64,000 bases of DNA from the NCBI GenBank assembly GCA_050084985.1, contig JBITNC010000001.1:164300001-164364000 (forward strand). The letters are read 5' to 3'. Under the pieces are notes generated by a model. It worked only from the letters and a program-made list of their open reading frames with translations. It had not been told where the DNA came from and ran no database searches. This document shows, in pieces, positions 49,063 through 60,756 of this stretch. Each line of letters opens with the position of its first letter. The first letter of the stretch is position 1. The position numbers and the translations under genes are program-made. Origin of the DNA: Nageia nagi (lineage: Eukaryota; Pinophyta).

Positions 49063-50660
49063 TCAAATTTCACTCCCCCTTGAAGGCAACTTCACCAACC
49101 CAATAGCATCCTTAAGCTTACAGAACTTAGCTATCAGGAGGGGCTTGGTGAACAAATTAACGAAGTTCAAGGTGGATGGACAATACTTCAAGTGTATGAT
49201 GCCATCAAGAACCTTCTCCTTGATGAAATGGGCATGGATTTCTACATGTTTTGTTCTTTGATGGAACACAAGATTCTTAGCCAAAGAAATAGCTGACTGA
49301 TTGTCTAAAGAAATTAAAGATGACCAACTTGGTCATACCATATTTCTTTCAAAAGATGTTTTAGCCAAATGGCTTCCTAGGATGCAACAAGTATGGTAAG
49401 GTATTCAAATTCTATGGTGGAAAGAGAAATAGTAAGTTGCTTCTTGAAAGCTTAAGAGATAACACCTAAACCAATGCTAAACACATACATAGAGGTTGAT
49501 TTTCTATCATCTCTATCTCCTCCATAGTCAAAATCTAAGAATCTAAAGAGAATAAATGAGAGAAATTTATAATACTTAAGAGCAAGATCTTTAGTCCTTG
49601 CAACATACCTCAAGATTTATTTAACATCATTGAGATGCTCAACATAAGATTTTTGCATGAATCATACCATCAGATTCACTGTAAAGGTAATATCTGGCTT
49701 AGATATAGTCAAATACATAATACTACCAATAAATTGCCTGTAAGCTATAGTATCAGCCAACTGAGAGTTGGAGCTCAAAAAAATAATGATTCTAAGAGAG
49801 ATTGGGATCACACAATATCTACACTCCTCCATTCTAAACTTCTACAAGATGTTTGATATATATACTTAGATTGACTGAGATAAGTACAATTCTTGTATTA
49901 ATACATTTGCATTCCAAGATAGTAGTGCAAGAGATCAAGATCAATCATTTTAAATGTTACTTTAAATTTGGATATGCACTCTTGAATGATTTCAACATTG
50001 TTCCCAGTTATTAGAAGATCATCCATATAAAGAAGAATAAAGACCATATCTTTTCCCTGATTGAGCACATATAGATCAAAGTTAGAAAAACACTTGAAAA
50101 ACTTAATGTCTATAAAATACTTTGAAATTTTCTTATAGCAAAATCTAGGTGCTTGCTTAAGTCCATATAATGAGTTCTTTAGCTTGCACATAAAAGACTC
50201 TTTACCTTTTACAATGAACCCTTCTAGTTGATTCATGAAGATTTCCACATCTAAGTCACCATTGAAAAATGCACTCTTAACATCAAGTTGAAAAACTTTC
50301 CATCCTTGAGTAATAGAAAAAGCAAAGATAATTCTCACAGTAGGCATCTTTACCACAAGAGCAAAGGTTTTATCATAATCTACATCGTATTTCTGACCAA
50401 AACCTTTGGCTACTAACCTTTTCTTGTATTTCTAAATATCCTCAACTGAATTGAACTTGACATTGTAGATCTACTTATTGCCAATCATGTTCTTCTCATT
50501 GGAATAAAGAATCAAATCCCAAGTTTTATTTTTCATAAGCGTATCATATTCCACTTTCATGGCTTCCATATAGCACTTGTGCTTAGAAGCTTCTTTGAAA
50601 GTTGAGGGCTCATGCTTGTTGTCAATCTTGGCAAATAAAGATTTATTCAAGGTCATGCTC
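49063..50660 (-). pseudogene. Copia reverse transcriptase and RNase H, decayed
   Basis: The polymerase makes cDNA and RNase H removes the RNA template. From 50656 downward the minus strand reads FKEASKHKCYMEAMKVEYD, then VFQLDVKSAFFNGDLDVEIF (about 50300-50240, motif A aspartate kept). Next come SLYGLKQAPR and the catalytic LLYMDDLLITGN (about 50020-49985), then LLHYYLGMQMY. A later block keeps RFLDFDYGGDRDDRKSTS-like RNase H text near 49500. The end is KHVEIHAHFIKEKVLDG and NLFTKPL (49284-49063). Stops and shifts separate the pieces. The longest open segment is 50356-49898. Confidence 0.88.
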
Positions 50661-51485
50661 CTTGTTACCCTTTATGTTAGAGAATTTTATTTCTGAGATG
50701 ATTTATCTACATCAATATCTAACAAGCTAGGTGTAACTAAAGAGTCCTTTAGATCATTAACATACTCATTAGAAGAAAATTCTTTAGGAAGTTTATTGAA
50801 CTTTACATCCCTTGAAACAAACATGACTTTGTAGGATGGAGAGTAGAACTCTTATCCTCTATGTTGACTGTCATAACTTAAAAAGATGCATTTTTTAGCT
50901 TTTTCATCTAACTTTTTCCTCTTTTTATAAATAATATAGGAGAATGTTTCACAACCAAATACCCTAAGGTGAGAAATGTTAGTTTTTTTTCTAACCATGC
51001 CTCAAAGGGAGTTTTTCCTTGAATGACTTTTGTGGAAAACCTATTCAAGGTGTAAATAGCAATGCTCACAAGCTTCACCCCACAAGAAACTAGGGAGATT
51101 ACGCAGGATGCATTTAACCATCTCCATAATTATCTTATTTTTTTTTTAAAATATCATTTTGCTGAGGAGTGTAAGGAATCGTAAATTACCTCTTGATTTC
51201 ATACTTAGCATAGTAGTCATTGAACTTATTACTATTATAATCTTTTCCATTATCTGATCTCAACATCTTGATTTTAAGGTCAGTTTGATTCTCAATAAAG
51301 GCTTTAAAAATCTTAAAACTCTCAAAGGTTTGATCTTTATGCTCAAGTAGATACCCAAAGGTCATTCTACTAATGTCATCAATGAAGACCAAGACGTAAG
51401 ATGCTCCTTCAAGCAACTTATTTTGAAATGGACCCATCAAATCTGAATGCACAAGTTGAAGAGGTTGAAATGCTCTTATTGTCAT
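50661..51485 (-). pseudogene. Copia integrase, decayed
   Basis: Minus-strand reading from 51485 gives PLQLVHSDLMGPFQ and VFIDDISRMTFGYLL, then KIKMLRSDNGKDYNSNKFND. The first two catalytic aspartates (HSD and SDNG) are present. After a stop comes IPYTPQQND, which replaces the usual PQQNG-E block, so the catalytic glutamate is not identifiable. Downstream text to about 50700 is frame-broken linker. Confidence 0.85.
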
Positions 51486-51960
51486 ATCTTTTTCAAACTT
51501 TTATCTATGCATATTTCAAAGAATGCACTTCTCACATAGACCAATTGAAGGAGAAATTGAAGGCAAACCTTTCATAAGTTCTTGATCTTTCATGACTTAA
51601 ATACTCTTATGGTGAAGGTGTTCTAAATGTTGGTGCTAAAGATTACCTCTAGAACACACACTTGTAGCAAGATACATATTTGATGGAACTTGATCCATAA
51701 TGTAGAGATCATCTTTCAATGATCCTTTAACCAAATTGGTAAGTCCTTTCTTAATGCATCAGGATTGAGAATCAAATTCAAAAGAGTACCCTTTCTATCA
51801 ACTTGGATCATGGAGAGAAGGTTCATCTTAAGCTTAGGAACATAGAGCACATTATCAAAAATCTTCTCATGAATCAACACACTTCCAATTCCTTGGACTT
51901 TAATGATAGAGTTATCACCTATCATAATCGCATCTTTTTTATACTTATGAAAGTTCTCAA
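51486..51960 (-). pseudogene. Copia protease tail and GAG-pre-integrase
   Basis: 51925-51716 reads IKVQGIGSVLIHEKIFDNVL and YVPKLKMNLLS, the strand after the protease active site that leads into GAG-pre-integrase. Then, in other frames, a HLEHLHHKSI-like stretch and GLCEKCIL give a degraded zinc-binding H/C pair. Catalytic DTGA of the protease was not found, and the expected position near 52000 contains stops. Confidence 0.65.
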
Positions 51961-52049
51961 ATTTTTTCCTTTCAAAACATAGGTGATTAATGCAACTAGA
52001 GTCAACAATCTAATCAGATAAAAAAATGTGAGACATAGAGTAGAGCACC

Positions 52050-53060
52050 GCAGCAAAACCAACTTGAATATTCTTATTTCTTTTGAAGTTATTTACATTT
52101 TCATTACCTTTGTTCTTTTCCTCTCTTTTCTTTTGGTAGCAATCAACTTCTTTATGACCTTAGATGCCACAATAGTTACAATTACCATCAAACTTTTTCT
52201 TAGGATATGGATTGTTTGCTTTACCTTTTCTATCTCTTTGCTTAAAATGGTTGTTATTATCATTATTTCTATTACTATTATTATTGTTTCTATTATTACC
52301 ATGATTACCATTGTTCCTATTGTTGTTGTTATTGCCTCTTTTTTCAAACCTTTTGGAGAAATAAGGATAAGATTTCTTTTGATGGTTGAACTTTTTCTTG
52401 AAAAGAGTTTTAGTTGCTCCAAGAGCAATGTTATTATCCTTAGGAGAAGAAATTAAACCTTTTTATTAAGAGTTTTTTAATGCTTCAAAAGGAGCCTAGA
52501 AAGGTTCTCTTCTTCATCATTAAGCCTTATTTTCATAACTATCACAAAGTTACCAAACTTTGAAGAAAGGCTTTGGAGAATGATGAAGACCATAAACTCA
52601 TTGTTGATCTAATTGAACCCACAAGCAACAAGTTGGGTCCTTAGGTAAATGATATTATTCAAGTAAATAGCCATATTTTCATCTTTCCCTTGATGAGATT
52701 GAAGCAAATTTTAAAGAATGGTAAACCTTTTTAAAAACTTTGAAATAAAGTAGATTTGCTTAAGCTTATCCTAAGCTTCTTTTATCGAGGTTGAAGAGGA
52801 AATTATCAAGAGCACATCATCTGAAATTGCACAAAAGATCATAGAGGTCACCAATTCATTCTTCATATTGTAAGCCTCTAATGCCTTCTCATCTATAGGA
52901 GGTACAAAGTTCTCATTCACTATTTGCCAAAGCTTCCTTGCTTACAATTCAACTCTCATCTGAGGTTTTCAAATCTCAAAGTTGGAACCATCAAGAATGT
53001 GTTTGGGTAAAAAGGAGTCTCCTATTTAGCTATATAAGGATGTGAAAAAGTAATAAGCAT
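52050..53060 (-). pseudogene. Copia gag with CCHC zinc knuckle, decayed
   Basis: Minus-strand text from about 53060 to 52500 matches UBN2-type copia gag across several frames (NELVTSMIF near 52860, QLVACGFNQINNEFM near 52620). An asparagine/lysine-rich linker follows (52430-52220). The RNA-binding knuckle at 52180-52139 keeps C-x2-C-x4-H-x4-C, but one residue inside is a stop codon. The linker also creates open reading in other frames, including a hydrophobic-looking one on the plus strand, which is an antisense artefact. Confidence 0.75.
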
Positions 53061-55413
53061 GTGGTTTAATAAATAACATTATATGTTAAATTTTAACCAA
53101 GTAAATAATACATGTTAAATTTAACACTAGAGACATGCTTGATTTGATTCACAAGTGCAAATAATCCATGAACCCAAATACATTTCTCATCTTAAGAATC
53201 GTAGATGTAGACTAACATTGTTGAGATTTATTTTTTATCTAAAATTAGACCTTCACCTGGATGCCCACACAAGAGGAGCCCAAGTACTACCAATTTTTAA
53301 CTAATTCACCTTGGTTAGTATTATACTCTCATAAGGAGAAGTACCTACTATTTTCCAAAGTTATGACATTTATTGGATCAATCAAATTATTAATCTTGAT
53401 TAAGTTTCAAGTTATCCTCCTAGGTTATTAGGATATATCCTAAATAGATGTGTGAACATGTGGTATCACTACACACATGCCTATCCACCTATTGAAGTTA
53501 TGTCCAAACCAATAGAGGACTTAGAGGCAATTGAGAAGTATGAACTTTTCACCATTTGGATCATTGAACTTAAAGGCTCCAATCCATCTGTCCTCACCTC
53601 ATGGCTTCCCAAACAAGTCATGTTATGAAATATATGTGTGGATGTGTTCATTTTAGGGGTTGCTCAATGAATGTTTACGATTTTTGCATAAGTAAATAAA
53701 GCAAAAGTGTGAAACATGAAGTAAATTGCATAAATAAAACATCATCCATTTTCAATTTGAAACCTAAGATTCCAATGGGTTTTGTTTACCAACCCCTAAA
53801 GGACAACTTTACATCATTCTTTATTTTGCACAAGTCTATTTCATGCTTTGCATAAGGAAGTAAAAAATTAGGAGTCATCAAATGCATCATTCTTTTAACT
53901 TAAAAATTTAATTAATAACCATGCATTATTTAACTTAAAAAAAATTAAGTAATAAGCATGCATCATTCCATAATTTGCATAAGGAATTTAGAAAAATACA
54001 CATGCAATATTTTATCAAATATAACATGCATTATCTAGATAAAAATTTGAGTAAAATTTATACAAATTCCCCCTCTTTTACTTAAAAATTTATCCTCTAA
54101 AGATGGCATACTAGTTTTACCTTAGAAATTTAACTAAGGAAAGAATGTAAAAAAAATAATACTTGCATGCTAAAAAATTATCTTCTAAGTATTAAAAAAT
54201 TATTCCCCTTTGTTAGAGATAAAACAAATACTTTTAATAACTTAACATGAAAAACATCATTTTTATAAGCATTTGCAATTTGGAATGATGAGGAAGCATT
54301 TAAATTGACTATAATAAATTCCTCCATTATTTCTACGCTTGGTAATGAAAAAAATTGCCATAAGTTTAAAAAAACTTATATAAAATTACTTTCCCAAAAA
54401 AAATCCTTAGTAATCCTCTCATGATTTTCTCCAAGTAGAAAAGTTAAAGATTTAATAAGCCATCATTCAATTTGGCTTTCACACTACTCCAAGTCAGAGT
54501 AAATTAATGAGAAATGAATGGCAAAAAATAAAAAAAGGTTTTTTCAAGCATATGTTTAACCATTATAGGAAAAATATTAAAGGAGAAAAAGAGGCGTATG
54601 AACATCCATTACCAAATTAAAAGACTTTGCAATAAATGTTGCTTGTAAGGAAGGAGAAAGAAAATCATTTACCTAAGAAATTAAATGGAGTGGGTAAGAA
54701 ATAGAATGAAGCAATAAATATTAAAACCTTTTCATTTGTTAAATTAAGCAAAGTTCTAAGGAGCTTCATGGAAAGGGGTCACTTAAAACACAGCAGATGA
54801 GGTGTAGCAAAGAGTATAATACTAGGAGTAAGATTCATGTGGACCAACAGGAGGGGGTTTCAAGGGCATAAAAGGAGGTATACATGGTAGAGATAAGAGA
54901 CTATGCGTAGGAACCCAACCCTCCTAAACTATCAAAGGAGCTATGTGAAGGGAGAAAAAAGAGGGCCATGAAGTGTAAAGGGGCCATGATAGAATGAAGG
55001 AAAAAGAAGTCACAAAGGAGCCACGAATAGAGGTGACAGATAAGGAGGGTGTGAGTAGGCTCAAAATGATAGGGCACAGTAGGGTTCAAGCAAGCTTCAA
55101 GTGGTAGGGAATGACAAGCTTCAAACGATAGGGTTTTGATTGATCAACACAATTGACCACCCTCACCTTACCTTTTTATTTTTACAAAATATGCAGATGT
55201 TTTACATGCTATCCAAAAAAAATGTACAAATTTTTTTTATTAATAAAAGCAACTCTTTTTAAAACAAGCCCCTTTTTTATTAAAAAAAGGTTATAGAATA
55301 TCAACCCCCTTTTTTTTAAATGTCTTATAAGGTACTTAGTATAGCAATTTAAGAAAAACATATCTAAATTTGTCCTTAAATTTTTTATTGAAATTTGTAT
55401 ATAATTATATTGG

Positions 55414-55502
<89 letters not shown>

Positions 55503-55858
55503 ACTCAACTCTTTTGATATATATATATACAAAATATTCATACTACATATATGCAAACATTATAGTAATATAATAAGTAATTAATAATTGCAAATAATTT
55601 TAAGAGATATTAGCAAGAAAAAATGCATTTCAATATATTGTTATTTTAAGCAAATCTTGCCATATATATAAATAAAAACAAGGACTAGCATAACACAAAA
55701 AAAATGTTAGTAATCCAAAGTGAAGGAGGTTATATAAAATGAAAGGAGTTATAACTTTGAGGCTCTTTTACCTCACAATGAACTTAAAGGTGAAGAATGA
55801 AGACCTTTAAGTTGAAGATGAATCTCCAAACCAAAGATTGTAAGAGGAGGCTCCAAGG
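53061..55858 (-). other. Long leader (2.8 kb) of the 8.5-kb copia
   Basis: Lies between primer site and gag, where most copia elements have far less sequence. No domain is recognised. It contains an (AT) microsatellite and many A/T runs. A captured sequence, an insertion or a normal long leader of this family are all possible. Confidence 0.5.
55416..55499. repeat. (AT)42 microsatellite
   Basis: 84 bp of uninterrupted AT dinucleotides. The perfect array in an otherwise mutated element suggests recent expansion. A shorter TATATATATATA run follows at about 55518. Confidence 0.95.
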
Positions 55859-55871
55859 GGTTCTGATACCA
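55859..55871 (-). other. Primer-binding site of the 8.5-kb copia
   Basis: On the minus strand TGGTATCAGAACC lies two bases inside the 5' LTR end. It matches the initiator tRNA-Met complement at nearly every position. Confidence 0.8.
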
Positions 55872-55873
55872 AA

Positions 55874-56373
55874 TGAGAGAATTAAACTATAACATGAACA
55901 ACTCTAAACTTTTAAGATCACATGAAAGCTCACAATACATATTTAACAAATTCACAAAGCAATCTCACAAAGATAACACAAGATGTAAGTGGTTCCTCTA
56001 ACTAGAAGTACATCCACTAACTATATCTCTCTTCTTAACAAATATGAACTCTTACAATCCTCTTACACTTTTCTCCTAAACACTATCCTATTGCATAACT
56101 TTACTTCACAAATTTGTGTGTGATCACAAAGAGGGAGCCTTCTATTTATAAGCCAAAATCCCTCTTTAGATCACCCTTTTATCCAATGTACAAAAGCATG
56201 ACATGCACATCCTTTTAACCAAGGGGCATGCTCGTGACATGGAGTGTAGGACAAGTTACATTATCATATTCACTTAAATACTTAAAGGTATCAAATGATA
56301 CCTTTAAGTATTAGTAAAATTACATAGAAAATTATTACAAAAACTTTACAATAATGCATTATACATTCCAATA
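55874..56373 (-). repeat. 5' LTR of the 8.5-kb copia
   Basis: Matches 47822-48320 end to end with about 6 percent differences by hand count. On the minus strand a TATAAATAGAAGG word (near 56138-56150) is the likely promoter TATA box. The 3' LTR has TGTAAATCAAAGG there. Confidence 0.9.
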
Positions 56374-56762
56374 ACACAAATATAAAGTAGTCCCTCTAAT
56401 GCAAGAGAGTACATGCACTAACTAAGATCTTTTTTATTCACAAAGATAACTCTATTACAAGACCTCTTTCTTCCTCTCCTAACACCAACTCTAGATCATA
56501 ACTTTACTTCAATCTTAAGTGAATAATCTGAAGGAGAGGGCTTGTTATTTACTGGTCAAAATCCTCCCTTGGATCACCCTTTTAACCATTGTACAAATAT
56601 ATGACATGCTTCACCCTTTAACCCAAGGTGCATGCTCACGAGAAGGAGTGTAGGAAAATTTATATTATTATATTCACTAAAATAATTAAGGTATCTAAGG
56701 ATACTTTTAAGTATTGGTCAATTTACAAGAAGAACCTTACAAGACCTTACAATAATGCATTA
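56374..56762 (-). repeat. Right piece of the older, split copia LTR
   Basis: Continues from 47821 after the target duplication ACACA. Its text (for example AACCCAAGGTGCATGCTCACGAG) parallels the inner element's LTR at lower identity. Its own end is interrupted near 56762 by another LTR, with the last bases resuming near 57237. Confidence 0.65.
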
Positions 56763-57236
56763 TGTAAAAGAGATTAAACTCCAATACTCCCAATATCACC
56801 TTGGAGTGTTATTTTTACTTCAAGTAACAACATAATAGATAAATACTCAATCACACACAAGAGAGAGATGATCATGTATAGTGGTTCCTCTCAAGGTGAG
56901 AGTACTCCACTCTAACTCAAGATATTTACTTCTCAAAGATAGTTCTTATAATGCTTACAACCTCTCTCACTTCCTATCAACCTACAAGGCATGAGCATAA
57001 CTTTGCTCTCATCAAGTGTGTGTTACAACAAGGCGAAGCTCTCTATTTATAGGAAAGAACCCATTTTAACTCACCTTTTTACCAAAATTTTACATGAGGT
57101 TAAGAAGGATCAAGTTGCACATATTTAATTCCTAAATACTAAAAAGGTATTTATAAATGCTTTTTAGTATTTGTATTAATTAAGTAAGCAAAACACTTTT
57201 TATATACTAAACAATAATGCATTACGAATTCTAACA
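56763..57236 (-). repeat. Copia LTR of a third type, probably solo
   Basis: Minus-strand reading starts TGTTAGAATTCG and ends CTCTTTTACA, similar to 58880-59264 on the plus strand. No primer site or internal sequence adjoins it and the older LTR flanks it on both sides. That points to a solo LTR left after recombination. A CTATTTATAGG word near 57032-57042 is its TATA region on the minus strand. Confidence 0.65.
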
Positions 57237-57807
57237 TTATGCATACCAACACTCCCCTTTAATGCAATATTGGGATAGAGTGAAGACAAGAGAGTAAAAG
57301 AGATTTCTCCTCCATACAGATACAATTGAAGATGAGAACTTTTACATCCTTTTGAAGTAAACAATATCTTAGTTTAAGACTCACTACTTTACCATTCTAA
57401 TAAATGGTTTATAATACAATCATTAACTTATTTTAATGTACATAAAGAAGTCATCCAACCAAAATTTGACATGATGAGCCTCCATGAGCCTTCATACTTG
57501 AAGTAACCTACAATCTTAAGAAGAAACTTGCAAGCCATAGGTAGCTCAAAAAATAAGATTAATTAGATGCATCATGTACACATTCATATCAATAAGGATA
57601 AATAAATCAATAAATGCCATCCATAAATTGATCAATGGTGCATTCTAAGTCATCACAAAGATGCCAATCCAATACTCATAGTCACCAGTTATATACAAAA
57701 TATGTGTTGATTATCATCACAAATAGAGCATGATAAAATGCACATACAAGTTCCTCACATATGGATAATTGAATAGTTTCAAAAGAAACATATGAGTTCC
57801 TTACATA
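57237..57807 (-). mobile_element. 3' internal remnant of the older copia
   Basis: After the LTR end (CCAACA, near 57250) comes CTCCCCTTTAATGC, the purine tract seen from the other strand. The following text parallels 48321-48900 of the 8.5-kb copia. It stops where a plus-strand LTR begins at 57808. Confidence 0.65.
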
Positions 57808-58291
57808 TGTTAGAAATTATAATGCATTATTGTGTAATATCTCTCTTTAATGTAAACCCACAATGTAAATTCATTTAATGCTTAAAGTATCTTTAGATAC
57901 CTTAAAGAATTAAGGAAATAAATATGGAAAAATCTTGAGCCTTATCCTTGGGTAAAAGGGAGGTTAAAGAGTAGGTTTCATCTTATAAATAGAGAAGTAC
58001 TCCCTCTCATTATGTACTTGTAGAAGTATGAAGATGCTAATCTTGTAGAGTTGTAGGAATGCTCTTTTAGAAGCTTTGTAGAAAAATTCTTGAGAATTTA
58101 TATGAGATTTATCTTATGAGAAGTAATAGAATGATGGTTCAAAGTGGATGTACTTCCATAGTTGAAGGAACCACTATACATGGTGTGTTATCATTTGTAT
58201 GATTGATTCTTTCCTAGTTAGATGGTTGAATGTTAGATTTGTTGGAGAAGCTTCAAGATGATCTTGGTTATGGAATCCTTCAATTCCATCA
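57808..58291 (+). repeat. Copia 5' LTR, plus strand
   Basis: Starts TGTTAGAAAT and ends TTCCATCA, followed two bases later by a primer site. TATAAATA at 57984-57991 is a likely promoter. Confidence 0.75.
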
Positions 58292-58293
58292 AA

Positions 58294-58305
58294 TGGTATC
58301 AGATC
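58294..58305 (+). other. Primer-binding site
   Basis: TGGTATCAGATC matches the initiator-Met type motif at 11 of 12 bases and lies two bases after the LTR at 57808-58291. Confidence 0.75.
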
Positions 58306-58879
58306 TTTCCTTATGGTGATCTCTTCAAATTTCTACTTGGTGATTTTGAGGTAACTTTTCTCAAATCTAAGGTATACCTATCCCCTAATCTTATTTCAAT
58401 TTTATTTAAAAACTTCAATGGTTAATCAATTTCAATTTCTTATTTTATGAAGTTGAAAGTTGATATATATACTAACATGTTTTATCTTGAGAATAACGGG
58501 CTCAAATTTAAGGTAAACGTTTATCTTAGTTACATGTTAGTAATATTTGAAGTTAGATCTAACATTTTTTTTTATGGTTAGATTTTAAGATCTTGAGAAA
58601 TTTAGTGTTATTAATTTTCTTTATTGTCAAATCTAATATTTTTTAGATTTTAACACTATGCTAAGATCTTAATTATTTTTTGCAAGCTTACAAAAATCCA
58701 ATTAGTGATGTTATTTTGTAATGGGCTTATTTTTTTTAGAAAAAAAATTTACATATTTCTTGTAAATAGTTTCTATTTAAGGTAATATTCTTGCAAAAAA
58801 AATTTAACAAAAAAAGTTTACAATCCTTGTATTGTAACTACAAAAGCTTGCAAAAATGTTTTGAATTGTTGTATATATA
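58306..58879 (+). other. Leader remnant of the plus-strand copia
   Basis: T-rich, no coding domain recognised. It ends at another LTR start. Confidence 0.45.
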
Positions 58880-59264
58880 TGTTAGAATTCCTAATGCATT
58901 ATTGTTTAGTATCTAAATAAAGTATTTATAAATAAACTTTTAGTATTTAAGAATTAAATATGTGTAACTTGACCCATCTTAACCATTAATATGGGGTTCT
59001 CTCCTATAAATAGAGAGCTTGGCCTTATTGTAAATTACACTTGAATAGAATAAATCTATACTCATACCTTGAAGAAATATAGGTTAAGAGATTGTAAGAA
59101 TTATTATTGAGAAGTAAAGATCTAGAGTTGAAGTGGAGTACTTTCATCCTTGAGAGGAATCACTATACATCTTTTGTCATCTTGTGTGTGATTGATTGAG
59201 TGTTCTTAGAAGTAGGATTGTTCATCCAAGGTGATCTTGGAGTATTGGAGTTTATTCTCTTTCA
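58880..59264 (+). repeat. Second plus-strand copia LTR
   Basis: Starts TGTTAGAATTCC and ends CTCTTTCA. TATAAATA lies at 59005-59012. It resembles the minus-strand LTR at 56763-57236 more than the neighbour at 57808. A decayed primer motif follows (TTAGTACCATAGCC, 59266-59279). Confidence 0.7.
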
Positions 59265-59279
59265 ATTAGTACCATAGCC

Positions 59280-60187
59280 TTCCTTGGAGGATATTTCTAC
59301 TCCATTTTATGAGGTAATATCTTCACAAAATCTTTTTCATGATGTCTTCCAAGCATAAGAAAGTAAGGAGCCCAATTGCAAAAATGGAAACAATCAAGAA
59401 GGAAAAGATCAACCTTTGAAAGAAAGCAAAGAGAAGAGAATATGAAGACAAAAAGCAAAAATTGATAATCCTTGCGAGATAAAGGAATAAATTCATTACC
59501 TACATGTTTCATCTTCAAAATTGCTATACAATGGAATCCAATGCCTTTATGTATGAGAAAATGGCTCTTCCTCTTGAACTAAATCTTCCCTAAAGCAAGT
59601 TGGTGTTAATTAATCTTGATTTCATAATAAGTTATTAAGAATCGTGTTGATATTGAGCATGTTGGAAAGCTCTTAGAAGCCTTGATTTTTAACTAATCCA
59701 AATATAAGGAAACTACTAACCTCTTATTGTGTGGTTCATTTTTGTTTTGGTTAAAATAATCTTCAAATGCTCAAATTATGTTAAGACAATTGTAAAATGT
59801 GCACTAACTTCAAATGCTAACTCCAAATACTAACCTTAATTGCTAACTACAATAGTAGATTAGGATTTACTAACCTTCATCTACTTAAGGTTAAACAAAG
59901 TGTATTAATAAGAATTACAATCTTCTAACACTAACCTACAACTTATGAACTACAAATTACTAACCTAAACAAAGCTACCAAACTACAAATTGTCAATTTT
60001 GTTTTACGTGTACTTTCAATTGCAACAAATTAAACATGATTAAGTTTATAATATTTACTTGCAATTGCTATGATAATTGATTAAATGCTTGATGTTTGGG
60101 TAAATAATTTATGTAATTATGTTTAGAAAATCATATATTGATGCTTCTTATGCCTTAGTAAATTAACTTTTTTTTGTAAAAATAGGA
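59280..60187 (+). other. Leader of a plus-strand copia, no coding domain
   Basis: Lies between the LTR at 58880-59264 and the gag relic. It includes a local run of near-repeats around CTAACCT/TGCTAACT words (59810-59960). No protein similarity is recognised. Confidence 0.45.
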
Positions 60188-60756
60188 GATTCCTTCACTT
60201 TTAAGCATATCCTTGATGGTTCTAATTATGGTATTTGGTAACCAAGGATGAAAGTAAAACTTCAAGAATACAAGCTTTAGAAAATAGTAAGTGAAAATCA
60301 AGTTGCTCCAACATAAGCTAAAGCATTAGAGGTCCACAACAACAAGAACAAATTGGCAATTTCTATGATCTTTAGGGTAGTTTTAAATGAATTTCTTCTC
60401 ATGATTTTGACCTCAACATCACCAAAGAAGCTTGGGATAGGATTAAAAGGATCTACCTTGGGTCTAATTTTTCAAGAAGATTTACCATACTTTAAAAACT
60501 CTTACAATCTCTTCAAGATGATGATGAAGGTGTGGCAATCTATTTAAATATTATTGTTGATCTTAAGACTTAGCTTATGAGTTGTGGTTGTAATTGGATA
60601 AATGATGAATTTATGGTAATCATCATCTTACAAAACCTCTCAACCAAGTTTAGTTACTTTTTGATTATTATTGAGACTAGGCTTGATGATCAAGAGAAGG
60701 TTTTTGAAGGAACTAACATTAACAAGATAATTCCTAAACAACCAAGATCTCTTGAA
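60188..60756 (+). pseudogene. Copia gag relic (UBN2-type), plus strand
   Basis: Frame-broken reading gives ILDGSNYGIW (near 60211-60240), then MKVKLQEYKL, VHNNKNKLAISMIFRVV and SLQDDDEGVAIYL (near 60510-60545). These are the opening and core of the UBN2 gag family. Several +1/-1 shifts and stops are present. The relic ends abruptly at about 60756 against the tail of a minus-strand LTR, so the zinc knuckle and pol are lost. It most likely belongs to the LTR at 58880. Confidence 0.7.

Larger units (their letters stand above)
47822..56373 (-). mobile_element. Ty1/copia retrotransposon, near full length, decayed
   Basis: LTRs of about 500 bp at 47822-48320 (3') and 55874-56373 (5') enclose 7.55 kb. 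On the minus strand the order is primer site, long leader, gag with CCHC knuckle, GAG-pre-integrase, integrase, reverse transcriptase and RNase H, then 3' LTR. This is the copia order. ACACA lies at both flanks (47817-47821 and 56374-56378), a perfect 5-bp target duplication. By hand count the LTRs differ at about 30 of 499 positions, mostly transitions. Many stops in gag-pol show it is inactive. It inserted into a related older LTR. Confidence 0.92.

Noticed and set aside
52028-52456. 142-residue hydrophobic plus-strand reading that looks like a membrane protein
   Set aside because: It is antisense to the Asn/Lys-rich gag linker. AAT/ATT codons read backwards give isoleucine and valine runs. 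The same artefact occurs near 63.7 kb.
55209-55573. Tyr-Ile repeat proteins on both strands
   Set aside because: They are translations of the (AT)n microsatellite.
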